64,000 bases of DNA from Bacillus sp. B15-48 (GCF_016879755.1 NZ_WOFU01000006.1:124001-188000); one strand, 5' to 3'. Shown: positions 23,968 to 34,349, numbered from the stretch's first letter. Program-made: numbers and translations. Notes: generated by a model not told the origin, from the letters alone.

Positions 23968-25047
23968 ATGGAAGGATACTTGCATCTAAGTAATGGGAGT
24001 TCGTATAAAGGTGATTGGGTTGGAAAAGAACCTGTTCAAGATATACAAGGGGAGGTTGTCTTTTTTACAGGAATGACAGGCTATCAAGAAGCGTTAACGA
24101 ACCCTTCCTGTAAAGGCAAAATTGTGGTGTTTACGTATCCGCTTATTGGGAACTACGGAATTAATAAAGAGGATTCAGAGAGTATGGAGCCCCAGCCTGC
24201 TGCAATTATTGTTTACGAAACAGCGGGAAATGGTTTTCATTATGAATCAGAAATAAGTCTTGGTGATTATTTACAAAAGTGGAATATCCCAATTCTCTCA
24301 CATATAGATACTCGCGCGGTTGTAAAAAAAATCCGTGAACATGGATCAATGCCGGCTGTCCTTTCATGTGAGGAAAAGGCAAGTGGCTCGTTCGATTTGA
24401 AAGAGGATGTAAAAGTCAGTCATGTTTCAACGTCGAAAACGGTTAACTACGGAAATGGAGAAGACCATATTGTAATTTTGGATTTTGGCTATAAAAAATC
24501 TATTTTAGATTGTTTATTGGAAAAAGAGTGTAAGGTCACTGTCGTTCCATATACGAGTTCAGCAGACTTTATTCAATCTCTAAAGCCAGACGGAGTCTTA
24601 TTGTCGAATGGACCTGGTGATCCAAAGAATCTTCAAACAATCCTTCCACAAATTAAAAAAATAGTTGAACAATACCCAACACTAGGGATTAACTTAGGGC
24701 ATCAACTTGCAGCATTAGCGCTAGGTGCCGATACGAAAAAAATGCACTTCGGGCATCGCGGAGGAAATCAACCTGTCCATGATAAGACGACCGGAAAGGT
24801 GTTTATGTCATCGCAAAATCATAGTTATGTTGTCGATGAAAAAAGCTTAGAAAATACAGACCTGTCAGCACGGTTCATCAATTGCAATGATGATACGGTT
24901 GAAGGGCTTTCTCATAAGTCTTTGCCACTTATAACTGTTCAGTTTCACCCTGAGGCCCATCCTGGTCCTACAGACAGTCATTTTATTTTTGATGAATTTT
25001 TTAATCTTGTACAATCAACGAAGCGGAGAGTAGTGAATTATGCCTAA
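23968..25047 (+). CDS. carA: Arginine-type carbamoyl-phosphate synthase small subunit, glutaminase Cys replaced
   Basis: A 359-residue CarA: N-terminal domain (GEVVFFTGMTGYQEALTNPS, IGNYGIN, DTRAVVKKIREHG) and a class I glutamine amidotransferase domain. The usual nucleophile motif G-(I/V)-C-LGHQ reads GINLGHQ, with codon AAC at 24691-24693 giving Asn 242 in place of Cys. The partner His and Glu in VQFHPEAHPGP remain. Cys to Asn needs several base changes, so a read error is unlikely. Glutamine hydrolysis should be lost and the complex would depend on free ammonia. Gene order and overlap with carB are normal. Confidence 0.93.
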   Translation: MEGYLHLSNGSSYKGDWVGKEPVQDIQGEVVFFTGMTGYQEALTNPSCKGKIVVFTYPLIGNYGINKEDSESMEPQPAAIIVYETAGNGFHYESEISLGDYLQKWNIPILSHIDTRAVVKKIREHGSMPAVLSCEEKASGSFDLKEDVKVSHVSTSKTVNYGNGEDHIVILDFGYKKSILDCLLEKECKVTVVPYTSSADFIQSLKPDGVLLSNGPGDPKNLQTILPQIKKIVEQYPTLGINLGHQLAALALGADTKKMHFGHRGGNQPVHDKTTGKVFMSSQNHSYVVDEKSLENTDLSARFINCNDDTVEGLSHKSLPLITVQFHPEAHPGPTDSHFIFDEFFNLVQSTKRRVVNYA

Positions 25048-28000
25048 AGATACTAGTGTTAAATCCATCTTAGTGATCGGTTCTGGACCGATTATCATCG
25101 GTCAGGCAGCGGAGTTCGATTATGCAGGAACACAAGCTTGCATCGCCTTAAAAGAAGAAGGTTACCGTGTTATTCTGTTAAATAATAATCCAGCAACGGT
25201 TATGACTGATCCTGACTTTGCAGATGCCATTTACTTTGAGCCTATGACTGTAGAGAATGTCGAGAAAATCATTGCGAAGGAAAGGCCAGATGGCCTGCTT
25301 GCAACTCTCGGTGGTCAGGCTGGATTGAATATGGCGTTTCAGCTTAGCGAGCATGGAATCATTGAAAAGTATAATTTAAAAGTACTTGGAACATCGATTG
25401 CATCGATTAAACAAGGAGAAGATCGAGACGCATTTAGAAACCTCATGAAGGAATTAAATGAGCCTGTTCCTGAAAGTGAGATTGTCCATACAGTCGAAGC
25501 TGCGCTTCAATTTGCAAACGAGACAGGCTATCCAGTCATAGTCAGACCTGCCTATACATTAGGTGGGACCGGTGGCGGAATCGCCGAATCGGAAGAAGAA
25601 TTATCGACGCTTGTAAGCGGGGGATTAAACGAAAGCCCTATTCACCAATGTTTAATTGAAAAGAGCATCGCTGGATATAAAGAAATAGAGTATGAAATGA
25701 TGCGGGATGCCAAAGGGACATGTATTGCCATATGTAATATGGAAAATTTTGACCCAGTCGGCATTCATACTGGAGATTCGATTGTTGTTGCTCCTTCTCA
25801 AACATTAACGGACCGTGAATACCAGATGCTACGAACGGCAGCGGTTAAAATCATTTCAGCATTAGGAATTGTCGGCGGTTGTAATATTCAGTTTGCGCTT
25901 GATCCAGTCAGCAAAAATTATTATTTAATTGAAGTGAATCCGCGCGTTAGTCGTTCCTCTGCTCTTGCCTCTAAAGCAACAGGCTATCCGATCGCACGAA
26001 TGGCGGCAAAACTTGCAGTAGGGTACTCATTATTTGAATTGAAGAATCCTGTAACGGGAAATACATTTGCAAGTTATGAGCCTGCGCTTGACTATGTCGT
26101 TGTAAAAATTCCAAAATGGCCGTTTGACAAGTTTCCTCATATCGAACGCCGTCTAGGAACTCAGATGAAGGCAACAGGCGAGGCAATGGGAATAGATCGG
26201 AATTTCGAACGTGCCCTGATGAAAGCTGTGCGCTCGCTAGATATGAATATCGAAGAGCTAGCATTGCCGTCGTTAAAACAAAAACAAATAGCGGAATTAG
26301 TGTCACTGTTAAATGAACAATCGGATGAGCGTCTGTTTGTTATTATCGAATTGCTTCGTCGCGGAGAAAGCAAGGAATTTATTCATCAAGAAACAAAAGT
26401 AGATTTATTCTTCCTTGAGAAGCTAGTAGGCATTGTTCATTTGGAACAGGAAATTGCTAAGTTAGACTTTGATGATGTAACAGCTGAACAGTTAGCGTTT
26501 TATAAAGAAAAGGGCTTTAGTGACTATCAACTTGCAAATGTGTGGGGACTTTCACCAGCAGATTTACGATCAAGAAGGCTGAGTCTTGGGGTCCAACCTA
26601 GTTATAAAATGGTTGATACATGTGCAGCTGAATTTCAATCAAATTCGAATTATTTTTATTCCTCCTATTTTGGCGAAAACGAAGCGCCACATTCGGAAAA
26701 ACATAAGGTATTAATTGTCGGTAGTGGCCCAATTCGCATTGGGCAGGGAGTAGAGTTTGATTACTGTTCGGTTCATGGAGTTCTTGCCTTGAAAGAGGAA
26801 AAAGTTGAAACAATCATGATTAATAATAATCCTGAAACAGTAAGTACTGATTTTACCTTATCAGATCGGCTCTATTTTGAACCTTTATGCCTTGAGGAAA
26901 TCCTTGATGTTATCGAGGCTGAGGGGATTGATCAAGTCATTGTACAACTTGGTGGCCAAACAGCACTTAACTTGGCTAAAGGGTTGGAACAATATGGAGT
27001 CAATCTGCTTGGAACAAGTTCGGAAATGATTGACCTATTTGAAGATCGTGATAAGTTTTACGGGTTGTTAGATGAATTAAAAATCCCTAGAGTAAAAGGG
27101 ATGATGGCAGCAAATCAAGGTGAATTATTGAAAGCTGTTGACACAATTGGCTTCCCAGTTTTAATTCGTCCATCCTATGTGATTGGTGGGCAAGATATGG
27201 TCGTCATTGAGAATGAAGATAAACTGGAAGGTTATCTAGCTGAAAGTATCATTTCCTATCCTGTGTTAATTGATCAGTTTTTACCGGCAAAAGAGGCAGA
27301 AATTGATCTTGCAGCGGATGGAAAACATATGATCGTGCCAGCAATTATGGAGCATGTGGAAAAAACTGGAGTTCATTCTGGTGACAGTTTATCGTTGATA
27401 CCTGCACAAACTTTATCAACATCGGTACAAAAGAAAATTCTTGATTATGCATCAGCAATCATTCAATACACAGGATATAAAGGTCTAATGAATATTCAAT
27501 ATATTATTTCTGATGAAGATGTCTATATATTAGAAATCAATCCGCGCTCAAGTCGAACGATGCCAATCGTCAGCAAAGTGACGGGTGTTCCGTTAGTGAA
27601 TAAAGCGACAAAAATATTGCTTGGGAAATATAAACTGTCGAAAGATGAATTACCTACAATCAATGGTGATACAAATCCTTATGTTTGTTTGAAGTACCCA
27701 GTGTTCTCTAATTTCGCATTAAGAGGTTTAGACATAAAAACGGGTCCGCAAATGATGTCAACGGGTGAAGGCATTAGTGTAGGTGCATCAACTGAAGAAG
27801 CATTTAAGAAATATTTCTCGTCATTGACTGTGAAAACAGATGGAAATATAATTCTTTACCATTCCTGTAATGATGATGTTATCATCAAAGAAGCAGCAGA
27901 ACATGAGATTGAAATGGTAAAATTTGCAGGGGAAATGGATGCGAATAATGTCATTGGAGTTTTCTGTACTGGGAACAGTGCGGAGGACATTGCTCTTAGA

Positions 28001-28147
28001 CAATGGGCGATTCGTCAACGGAAACTTATTTTTTCGCACAATGAAACAATGAAAGCCTACTTAAAAGGAAAAAAGGCGACAGAATGGAATGTTAAATCGA
28101 TGGAAGAATGGCTATTTCAAAATGAAAAGGATGTGGCACTGCAATGA
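25040..28147 (+). CDS. carB: Carbamoyl-phosphate synthase large subunit (arginine type)
   Basis: A 1035-residue synthetase with two homologous ATP-grasp halves. Each has its GSGPI(I/R)IGQ phosphate loop, a GGQ(A/T)(G/A)LN motif and an EVNPR or EINPRSSR metal-binding segment. A short allosteric C-terminal domain follows (about 935-1035). It makes carbamoyl phosphate from bicarbonate, ATP and ammonia. Overlaps carA by 8 bases and argF by 4. Location in the arg operon points to the arginine-repressed isozyme, with a separate pyrimidine enzyme expected elsewhere. Confidence 0.96.
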   Translation: MPKDTSVKSILVIGSGPIIIGQAAEFDYAGTQACIALKEEGYRVILLNNNPATVMTDPDFADAIYFEPMTVENVEKIIAKERPDGLLATLGGQAGLNMAFQLSEHGIIEKYNLKVLGTSIASIKQGEDRDAFRNLMKELNEPVPESEIVHTVEAALQFANETGYPVIVRPAYTLGGTGGGIAESEEELSTLVSGGLNESPIHQCLIEKSIAGYKEIEYEMMRDAKGTCIAICNMENFDPVGIHTGDSIVVAPSQTLTDREYQMLRTAAVKIISALGIVGGCNIQFALDPVSKNYYLIEVNPRVSRSSALASKATGYPIARMAAKLAVGYSLFELKNPVTGNTFASYEPALDYVVVKIPKWPFDKFPHIERRLGTQMKATGEAMGIDRNFERALMKAVRSLDMNIEELALPSLKQKQIAELVSLLNEQSDERLFVIIELLRRGESKEFIHQETKVDLFFLEKLVGIVHLEQEIAKLDFDDVTAEQLAFYKEKGFSDYQLANVWGLSPADLRSRRLSLGVQPSYKMVDTCAAEFQSNSNYFYSSYFGENEAPHSEKHKVLIVGSGPIRIGQGVEFDYCSVHGVLALKEEKVETIMINNNPETVSTDFTLSDRLYFEPLCLEEILDVIEAEGIDQVIVQLGGQTALNLAKGLEQYGVNLLGTSSEMIDLFEDRDKFYGLLDELKIPRVKGMMAANQGELLKAVDTIGFPVLIRPSYVIGGQDMVVIENEDKLEGYLAESIISYPVLIDQFLPAKEAEIDLAADGKHMIVPAIMEHVEKTGVHSGDSLSLIPAQTLSTSVQKKILDYASAIIQYTGYKGLMNIQYIISDEDVYILEINPRSSRTMPIVSKVTGVPLVNKATKILLGKYKLSKDELPTINGDTNPYVCLKYPVFSNFALRGLDIKTGPQMMSTGEGISVGASTEEAFKKYFSSLTVKTDGNIILYHSCNDDVIIKEAAEHEIEMVKFAGEMDANNVIGVFCTGNSAEDIALRQWAIRQRKLIFSHNETMKAYLKGKKATEWNVKSMEEWLFQNEKDVALQ

Positions 28148-29094
28148 GTGTACCTCAACAGACAAAAGAACTTTCTTTAAAAGGAAAACACTGTCTGACC
28201 ATTTCAGAATTTTCTAGTGAAGAAATTCAGTTTTTAATTGATAAAGCTGTGGAATTAAAAACAAATGGAAACGGACAAAAACCATTATCCGGAAAAATTT
28301 TAGGGATGATTTTTGAAAAAAACTCAACAAGAACTCGAGTTTCCTTTGAAGCAGGTATGCTTCAACTAGGGGGCCAAGCTATTTATATGAATAGCCATGA
28401 TTCACAGTTAGGAAGAGGAGAACCGGTTTCAGATACAGCTAAAGTTCTTTCGCATTATGTGGATGCAATCATGATTCGGACCTATTCGCATGAGCGGATT
28501 CAAGAATTAGCTGATCATTCCGATGTTCCAGTAATTAATGGCTTGACAGATATCGCTCATCCATGTCAAGCACTTGCGGATGTGTTAACTCTAAAAGAGC
28601 AAAAAGGTACGTTAAAAGGATTAAAGCTTGCTTATGTAGGAGATGGCAATAATGTTGCGAATTCGTTAATGGTGATTTCAGCAAAATTAGGAATTGATTT
28701 TGTAATTGCTGCGCCTAAGCAATATTGGCCAGCAGAGAAAGTTGTTAACGAATGTAAAGAAATTGCCAAACAAACGGGAAGTAGCTTATTAGTGACTGAA
28801 GACGTTGTCGCAGCTGTCAAAGATGCAGACGCAGTTTATTCCGATGTTTGGACTAGTATGGGGCAAGAAGAGGAAAATGAACAACGTTTAAAAGATTTTT
28901 CTGGGTATCAAGTGAACGAAGCATTAGTCAACCATGCGAAACCTGATTATATCTTTATGCATTGTCTTCCAGCCCATCGTGGCGAAGAGGTCTCAGCGGA
29001 AGTCATTGATGGTACAAATTCAGTGGTCTTTGAACAAGCAGGAAATCGCCTCCATGCCCAAAAGGCATTACTCGTTGAACTGTTAAAGGATTAA
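28144..29094 (+). CDS. argF: Ornithine carbamoyltransferase
   Basis: A 316-residue enzyme joining carbamoyl phosphate and ornithine to citrulline. The carbamoyl-phosphate motif STRTR, the HPCQALAD motif and the ornithine-binding HCLPAHRGEEV are present. It overlaps carB by four bases and ends the operon at a strong terminator. argG and argH are not in the window. Confidence 0.97.
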   Translation: MSVPQQTKELSLKGKHCLTISEFSSEEIQFLIDKAVELKTNGNGQKPLSGKILGMIFEKNSTRTRVSFEAGMLQLGGQAIYMNSHDSQLGRGEPVSDTAKVLSHYVDAIMIRTYSHERIQELADHSDVPVINGLTDIAHPCQALADVLTLKEQKGTLKGLKLAYVGDGNNVANSLMVISAKLGIDFVIAAPKQYWPAEKVVNECKEIAKQTGSSLLVTEDVVAAVKDADAVYSDVWTSMGQEEENEQRLKDFSGYQVNEALVNHAKPDYIFMHCLPAHRGEEVSAEVIDGTNSVVFEQAGNRLHAQKALLVELLKD

Positions 29095-29096
29095 AA

Positions 29097-29124
29097 AGAG
29101 GCAGTGCAAATGCACTGCCTCTTA
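29097..29124 (+). terminator. Terminator of the arginine operon
   Basis: AAGAGGCAGTGCA and TGCACTGCCTCTT arms almost touch; the T-tract is short. Confidence 0.8.
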
Positions 29125-29207
29125 GCATCTTGGAAAAATTCCCTTTATTGATTAAAAGCTGTTGGGCATAATAACATTGCAACTCTTAAACAAGGAGGAG
29201 GCAGTTC

Positions 29208-29387
29208 ATGGGCCAAAACCGTCAGTTTCGACCAGGTCAAAAGGCACCAAATAATGGGGTGTATGTTGAAATTGGGGAAACGGGAAGCAATGTAAATAAC
29301 CCACAGAAAATAAAGTTGCAAGCTGGAGATTATTTTCCGGAAACCTCAAATCATAATAGGCTCTGGTCCTATAAAAGAAAACCTTAA
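29208..29387 (+). CDS. yjzC: YjzC family small protein
   Basis: A 59-residue protein, MGQNRQFRPGQKAPNNGVYVEIGETG..., matching the Bacillus YjzC family between argF and yjzD, as in B. subtilis. No membrane segment and no known function. The ATG follows AAGGAGGAGG. It has its own terminator. Confidence 0.85.
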   Translation: MGQNRQFRPGQKAPNNGVYVEIGETGSNVNNPQKIKLQAGDYFPETSNHNRLWSYKRKP

Positions 29388-29391
29388 AGAG

Positions 29392-29420
29392 AAGCCATCC
29401 GGGAGGGATGGCTTTCTTTT
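29392..29420 (+). terminator. Terminator of yjzC
   Basis: AAGCCATCC and GGATGGCTT arms followed by TCTTTTTG. Confidence 0.85.
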
Positions 29421-29435
29421 TGCATAGCGAAAGAC

Positions 29436-29466
29436 TATAATAAAGTAAAGGTCAAAAATGGTCAGA
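29436..29466 (+). promoter_or_regulatory. clpB promoter with CtsR-type operator
   Basis: TATAAT (29436-29441) is followed by GGTCAAAAATGGTCAGA (29450-29466), which differs from the CtsR heptad repeat GGTCAAA-N3-GGTCAAA at one base. A repressor bound here would cover the transcription start. Confidence 0.8.
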
Positions 29467-29479
29467 AGGAGAGGTCCCA

Positions 29480-32080
29480 GTGGATATTAACTCTATGACT
29501 GAAAAAATGCAACAAGCTGTTCTTCATGCGCAGACCATTGCTGCACAGCATAGCCATCAAGAGGTGGATGACGTTCACTTGCTTTTAGCAATGCTTAATC
29601 AAGAAGAAGGGCTTGTCACAACAATCCTTAATCGTTTAGAAGTCGATGTCGAGTTTTATAAAAGGGAATTGATTACTGGACTAAAGAAACGGCCGCAAGT
29701 ATCTGGAAGCGGTGCAAATACGGGAAGGTTGTATATTACTGCAAATTTACAAAAGCTTCTTGTCAGTGCGGAAACAGAAATGAACCAGTTTAAAGATGAA
29801 TTTCTTTCAGCTGAGCATATTTTATTAGCTTTACAATCCGCTGTTCGAACGGATGCAAACTTATTTTTTTATAAAAATAAGATTACGAGAGAAAAGCTAT
29901 TTGCAGTCATAAAAGAGATAAGGGGGAATCAAAGGGTGACGTCGCAAAATCCAGAAACAGGGTATGATGCATTAAGAAAGTATGGTCGGGATTTAGTGGA
30001 AGAAGCAAAAAAGGGGGAAATGGATCCAGTAATAGGTCGAGATAGTGAAATCCGTAATGTGATTCGGATTCTATCACGGAAAACGAAAAATAATCCTGTT
30101 ATCATTGGCGAACCCGGTGTTGGGAAAACAGCGATTGTGGAAGGAATTGCTCAAAGAATTGTCCGTCGGGATGTTCCGGAAGGGTTAAAAGATAAAACGA
30201 TTTTTTCGCTAGATATGAGTGCCCTCATTGCTGGAGCCAAGTTCAGGGGAGAATTTGAGGAAAGACTAAAAGCTGTATTAACTGAAGTAAAAAAAAGTGA
30301 TGGCAAGATTTTGCTTTTTATTGATGAGCTTCATACGATTGTTGGCGCTGGGAAAACAGAAGGATCGATGGATGCCGGAAATATGTTAAAACCAATGCTA
30401 GCTAGAGGGGAGCTTCATTGTATTGGAGCAACTACACTTGATGAGCATCGAAAATATATCGAAAAGGATCCAGCACTTGAACGGAGATTTCAGCCAGTTC
30501 TTATCGAGGAACCGAGTGTGGAAGATACGATCTCGATCTTAAGGGGCCTAAAAGAGAGATTTGAAATCCATCATGGTGTGAATATTCATGACCGAGCCAT
30601 CGTTGCCGCGGCGACACTTTCAGATCGGTATATTACTGATCGGTTTCTTCCAGATAAAGCGATTGATCTCGTTGATGAGGCGTGTGCAATGATTCGGACT
30701 GAAATTGACTCGATGCCAACTCAATTAGATGAAGTAACAAGAAGAGTGATGCAACTTGAAATTGAAGAAGCGGCATTGCAAAAAGAAAAAGATGAAGCTA
30801 GTCAAGTAAGACTACGCGAACTCCAGAAAGAGTTAGCCAATTTGCGTGAAATGGTTGGAGCAATGAAGGGCAGATGGGAAAAGGAAAAGCAAGCAATTCA
30901 AAAAGTGCGAGAGAAGCGCGAAACATTGGAGAGGCTTCGACATGAATTGGAGCAAGCCGAAAATGAATATGATTTAAATAAAGCAGCCGAATTACGTCAC
31001 GGAAGAATTCCTGCTCTTGAACAGGAATTAAAACAGCTCGAAACGAGTGTGAACGAAAAAGATGAGAACTCTCTGCTTCGCGAGGAAGTAACAGATGATG
31101 AAATTGCGGCGATTGTTGCAAGATGGACGGGGATTCCCGTCACAAAATTAGTGGAAGGTGAACGTCAAAAACTCCTACGCCTTGAGAGTATATTGCATGA
31201 ACGTGTTGTCGGCCAAGAAGAAGCTGTTACACTCGTAACTGATGCGGTAATAAGGGCAAGAGCAGGAATAAAAGATCCGAACAGGCCAATCGGTTCATTT
31301 ATTTTTTTAGGACCGACAGGGGTAGGAAAAACGGAACTTGCGAAAACATTGGCACAAGCATTATTTGACAGTGAAGAGCAAATCATCCGGATGGACATGT
31401 CTGAATACATGGAAAAGCATTCGGTTTCAAGATTAATTGGTGCACCTCCAGGGTATGTAGGATATGAAGAAGGCGGACAACTAACAGAGGCAGTAAGAAG
31501 AAAACCGTACTCCGTTATTTTATTAGATGAAATCGAAAAAGCCCATCCGGAAGTATTCAATATTCTTCTTCAGATGCTCGATGACGGCCGTATTACAGAT
31601 TCTCAAGGACGTACAGTCGATTTTAAAAACACCGTAATTATTATGACTTCGAATATAGGTTCAAACTTCCTTCTTGAACAAACAGATTTGAGTAAGGGAA
31701 TCTCTGAAGATGTAAGAGAATTAGTGTTAGGGCAATTACGTAGCCATTTCCGTCCAGAATTTCTAAACCGAGTAGATGAGACGATTTTATTCAAACCGTT
31801 ACAACTTGAAGAACTTAAGGAAATTGTAGTAAAACTTTTGGGCGAGTTACAAAGAAGGCTAAGTGATCAACATATTCAACTGAAGATAACAGAAGTGGCA
31901 AAGGAATATATTGCTGAAAACGGGTTTGATCCAGTATATGGTGCTCGGCCATTAAAAAGGTATATTCAACGCCATATTGAGACAATGCTAGCGAGAGAAA
32001 TCATCGCAGGAAAAATAAACGAAAAAAATACCGTAGAGATTGACGTTAAAGACAAAGAAATACAAATGAAAGTAGAGTAG
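29480..32080 (+). CDS. clpB: ATP-dependent chaperone ClpB
   Basis: An 866-residue disaggregase. The N-domain (1-150) is followed by NBD1 with Walker A GEPGVGKT and Walker B LFIDELH, a coiled-coil middle domain (about 400-525, rich in E, K, L, R) that distinguishes ClpB from ClpC/ClpA, and NBD2 with GPTGVGKTE and [14 protein letters not shown]. It refolds aggregated proteins with DnaK. B. subtilis lacks clpB; other Bacillaceae have it. Start is GTG after AAGGAGAGG. The CtsR-type operator marks it as a class III heat-shock gene. Confidence 0.96.
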   Translation: MDINSMTEKMQQAVLHAQTIAAQHSHQEVDDVHLLLAMLNQEEGLVTTILNRLEVDVEFYKRELITGLKKRPQVSGSGANTGRLYITANLQKLLVSAETEMNQFKDEFLSAEHILLALQSAVRTDANLFFYKNKITREKLFAVIKEIRGNQRVTSQNPETGYDALRKYGRDLVEEAKKGEMDPVIGRDSEIRNVIRILSRKTKNNPVIIGEPGVGKTAIVEGIAQRIVRRDVPEGLKDKTIFSLDMSALIAGAKFRGEFEERLKAVLTEVKKSDGKILLFIDELHTIVGAGKTEGSMDAGNMLKPMLARGELHCIGATTLDEHRKYIEKDPALERRFQPVLIEEPSVEDTISILRGLKERFEIHHGVNIHDRAIVAAATLSDRYITDRFLPDKAIDLVDEACAMIRTEIDSMPTQLDEVTRRVMQLEIEEAALQKEKDEASQVRLRELQKELANLREMVGAMKGRWEKEKQAIQKVREKRETLERLRHELEQAENEYDLNKAAELRHGRIPALEQELKQLETSVNEKDENSLLREEVTDDEIAAIVARWTGIPVTKLVEGERQKLLRLESILHERVVGQEEAVTLVTDAVIRARAGIKDPNRPIGSFIFLGPTGVGKTELAKTLAQALFDSEEQIIRMDMSEYMEKHSVSRLIGAPPGYVGYEEGGQLTEAVRRKPYSVILLDEIEKAHPEVFNILLQMLDDGRITDSQGRTVDFKNTVIIMTSNIGSNFLLEQTDLSKGISEDVRELVLGQLRSHFRPEFLNRVDETILFKPLQLEELKEIVVKLLGELQRRLSDQHIQLKITEVAKEYIAENGFDPVYGARPLKRYIQRHIETMLAREIIAGKINEKNTVEIDVKDKEIQMKVE

Positions 32081-32082
32081 AA

Positions 32083-32118
32083 AAAAGTCATCCAGTTATT
32101 AGGATGACTTTTTTTTCT
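32083..32118 (+). terminator. Terminator of clpB
   Basis: AAAAAGTCATC and GATGACTTTTTTTT arms with a 9-10 nt loop; also usable by yjzD from the other side. Confidence 0.85.
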
Positions 32119-32143
32119 ACGAAGTGCTTCCTATTGTTAAAAT

Positions 32144-32332
32144 TTAGTGAGTTTCCCGTTGATCAATATCATCCGGAAGAATAAGTGGAACTATGTACAC
32201 TAATATTGTTACTGCTACAGTGAGGATGAGACCGATTTGGAAATCAAAAGGGACTCCCACCATTGAACCGGTAACATAAACCAACATTTGTACTAGTAAG
32301 AACGTCCAGAACAAAGTCCAGAAATATTGCAT
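32144..32332 (-). CDS. yjzD: DUF2929 family membrane protein (YjzD-like)
   Basis: A 62-residue protein with two membrane helices (MQYFWTLFWTFLLVQMLVYV and IGLILTVAVTILVYIVPLIL) and the DDIDQR tail. The start at 32332 follows GAGGTG; the ORF could extend to 32380 but lacks a site. Position between clpB and yjaU matches YjzD. Confidence 0.85.
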   Translation of the reverse strand: MQYFWTLFWTFLLVQMLVYVTGSMVGVPFDFQIGLILTVAVTILVYIVPLILPDDIDQRETH

Positions 32333-32511
32333 ATTTGTCACCTCTACCCCTTGCATTATATTCTTTCTTAATCTTACCATAAGGCTTTAAAATAATAAAT
32401 AAAAGAAAAAAGAACTTGTCGCTTTAGGATATGATTAGGCTAATCTCCCATTCATTTTAAATGTAGTCTCATACATTAATATGAACAATTAGTTAAAAGG
32501 AGTATGTAAAT

Positions 32512-33246
32512 ATGGAGAGCCGGAACTTTAAACTGGATACCGAATGGAATATAATTCATTATCCCTATAAGCCAAACGGTTTCGGTATCCTAATCCTAGG
32601 AGACGAAAGACAGTTTGTCGAGAGAAAAAGTAGTTTTTGGACTCAAAATGAGGGAAAGAAGGCTTTATTGCGTGAATTTAAGGAGGCCGGGTATACTGTA
32701 TTTTATTCGAATTTGTATGGAATGAATTGGGGGAGTCAGAAAGCAGTTGAATTAGCAGGAAGGCTTTGTTCTCACGTTCAACGTAATGAAATTCTCAATG
32801 ATAAAATTCATGTTTTTGCGGAAGGAATGGGTGCATTGACAGCGATTAATCTATTGAAATTAAAAAAGAATATTCGTTCTTTAGTCATGCTCAATCCTAT
32901 ACTTTCATTAAAACAGCATTTAGAACAAGAGAAGGAACATAAGTTTTTTTATAAAAAGCTTTTACACGAAGTCTCGACTTCCTATCATATTCGCCCAGAG
33001 GAAGTTTCTAAATTATTTACAAATAAAGATGATTTTCCGTATCTGCCAAAAGAATTGCCATCGAAAATTATTCATGTCCTCGCTAGTCGGCGTTCATATC
33101 AACAGTCGGAACTTTTTAAAGAATATTATCAAAAATGGGAAAAAGAAGAGATTCCAATTTCCATTTGTTATATGGTTCCAGAGAAAAAATCGCAAATCGG
33201 ACCAAAAGCAATAAATTTTTTCAAACAACATGAGCATGTCCTCTAA
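32512..33246 (+). CDS. yjaU: YjaU-like alpha/beta-hydrolase-fold protein with degenerate nucleophile site
   Basis: A 244-residue protein with alpha/beta hydrolase features: strand ILILGDERQ, a helix region and a nucleophile-elbow-like segment VFAEGMGALTAIN where the usual Gly-X-Ser-X-Gly has Gly-Met-Gly without Ser. A C-terminal KIIHVLAS strand and a HEHV histidine follow. It may be a non-catalytic relative. The position matches yjaU of B. subtilis. Start ATG has AAAAGGAG. Confidence 0.65.
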   Translation: MESRNFKLDTEWNIIHYPYKPNGFGILILGDERQFVERKSSFWTQNEGKKALLREFKEAGYTVFYSNLYGMNWGSQKAVELAGRLCSHVQRNEILNDKIHVFAEGMGALTAINLLKLKKNIRSLVMLNPILSLKQHLEQEKEHKFFYKKLLHEVSTSYHIRPEEVSKLFTNKDDFPYLPKELPSKIIHVLASRRSYQQSELFKEYYQKWEKEEIPISICYMVPEKKSQIGPKAINFFKQHEHVL

Positions 33247-33313
33247 TGGTAAATGCAATAATTTCTGCCAATTAACATAGGATACAAAGAGGAATCCATC
33301 AGGGGGACTGCTT

Positions 33314-34216
33314 ATGGAAAGGGTTATTCTATTTCAACCATATGAATTTTTGAGTTATAGTATTTGTAAATTATTGCTCGATGAAGGGATTCAGGTAAAA
33401 ACGATAACTTCTAGTATAAATGACGACCTTTTATTCACATCTGAAAAACGGATGGAAATTGGCAGGAATGCAAACTTTTATGAAAATGACTTTGATAATG
33501 ATTGGACCGAATTAACGGAGGACGATCAAGAACGTATTCCTGTTATAATTCCTATTTATGATTTATTTATGAAAAAGGAAGAAATGAAGCTAGTTGCAAA
33601 TAAAGATTTTCTTCCATTTCTTGATAAGTTAAAACCAGAGTTTTTCCCAATCACACTCTTGCTTCCGGAGCAATATGCATATACACCTAATCGTGACGGC
33701 GAATCGATCGAACAACTTACAGAGTTTTTATTCGAGAAAAACTATAGCTGTCAGGAGATTTATTTACCAACATTATATGGACCGTGGCAACCGGAAGAGT
33801 ACTATTTTCAGCAGTTATTATTTCCGTCAAATGATAAATGTTCATTGCCTAAGTTAAATAAGCGTGAAGCAGTGACAGACGCTATTTTTATTGATGATGG
33901 AGCACAAGAAGTATTTCAGCTGCTTGGAAAAGGAGCAGGCAAATATTTATTGAGAAGTGGGATGAACCAAGGTTGGTTTCAATGTGTGGAAGAGATTTTG
34001 GCGGATAAAAGGATTCACGAGAGAGAGGACATTAACGAAATAAAATCACAATGGGAAAACCAACTGGAAATTTTAAAACAAAAAGAAGCGAATACAGGCA
34101 AGCTTCTGCAAGCCAATAAATGCTTGAATACTATTTTCGTAAAGAAATCAATCGAAAGCATAAAGGGAATCGCCCTTCAACAGAAACAATTTGAATTCTT
34201 AGTGAACTGTAAATAA
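33314..34216 (+). CDS. yjaV: YjaV-like protein, nucleotide-sugar epimerase/SDR-related
   Basis: A 300-residue protein with an N-terminal VILFQPYEFLSYSICKLLLDEG segment, placed like the Rossmann start of extended SDR enzymes but without the glycine motif, and LPTLYGPWQP, typical of that family (Y-G-P). The GXXGXXG cofactor signature is not seen, so activity is doubtful. The C-terminal 60 residues are charged and helical. Preceded by CAGGGGGA. It matches yjaV by place. Confidence 0.6.
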   Translation: MERVILFQPYEFLSYSICKLLLDEGIQVKTITSSINDDLLFTSEKRMEIGRNANFYENDFDNDWTELTEDDQERIPVIIPIYDLFMKKEEMKLVANKDFLPFLDKLKPEFFPITLLLPEQYAYTPNRDGESIEQLTEFLFEKNYSCQEIYLPTLYGPWQPEEYYFQQLLFPSNDKCSLPKLNKREAVTDAIFIDDGAQEVFQLLGKGAGKYLLRSGMNQGWFQCVEEILADKRIHEREDINEIKSQWENQLEILKQKEANTGKLLQANKCLNTIFVKKSIESIKGIALQQKQFEFLVNCK

Positions 34217-34349
34217 AGAAATAAGGATAAAGTCTTTTCAAAAGTTTTATTAAAAAGTAAAATTATAAATAATGGTTTCTTAACTTGAGAAACAGAAAAA
34301 GCCTTAATAAGACGATTAGTTCTAAATGCAATAAAAGGAGTTGCAATAC

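Noticed and set aside
31165-31560. Minus-strand frame of 131 residues opposite clpB
   Set aside because: Covers the conserved NBD2 of ClpB, serine-rich shadow translation.
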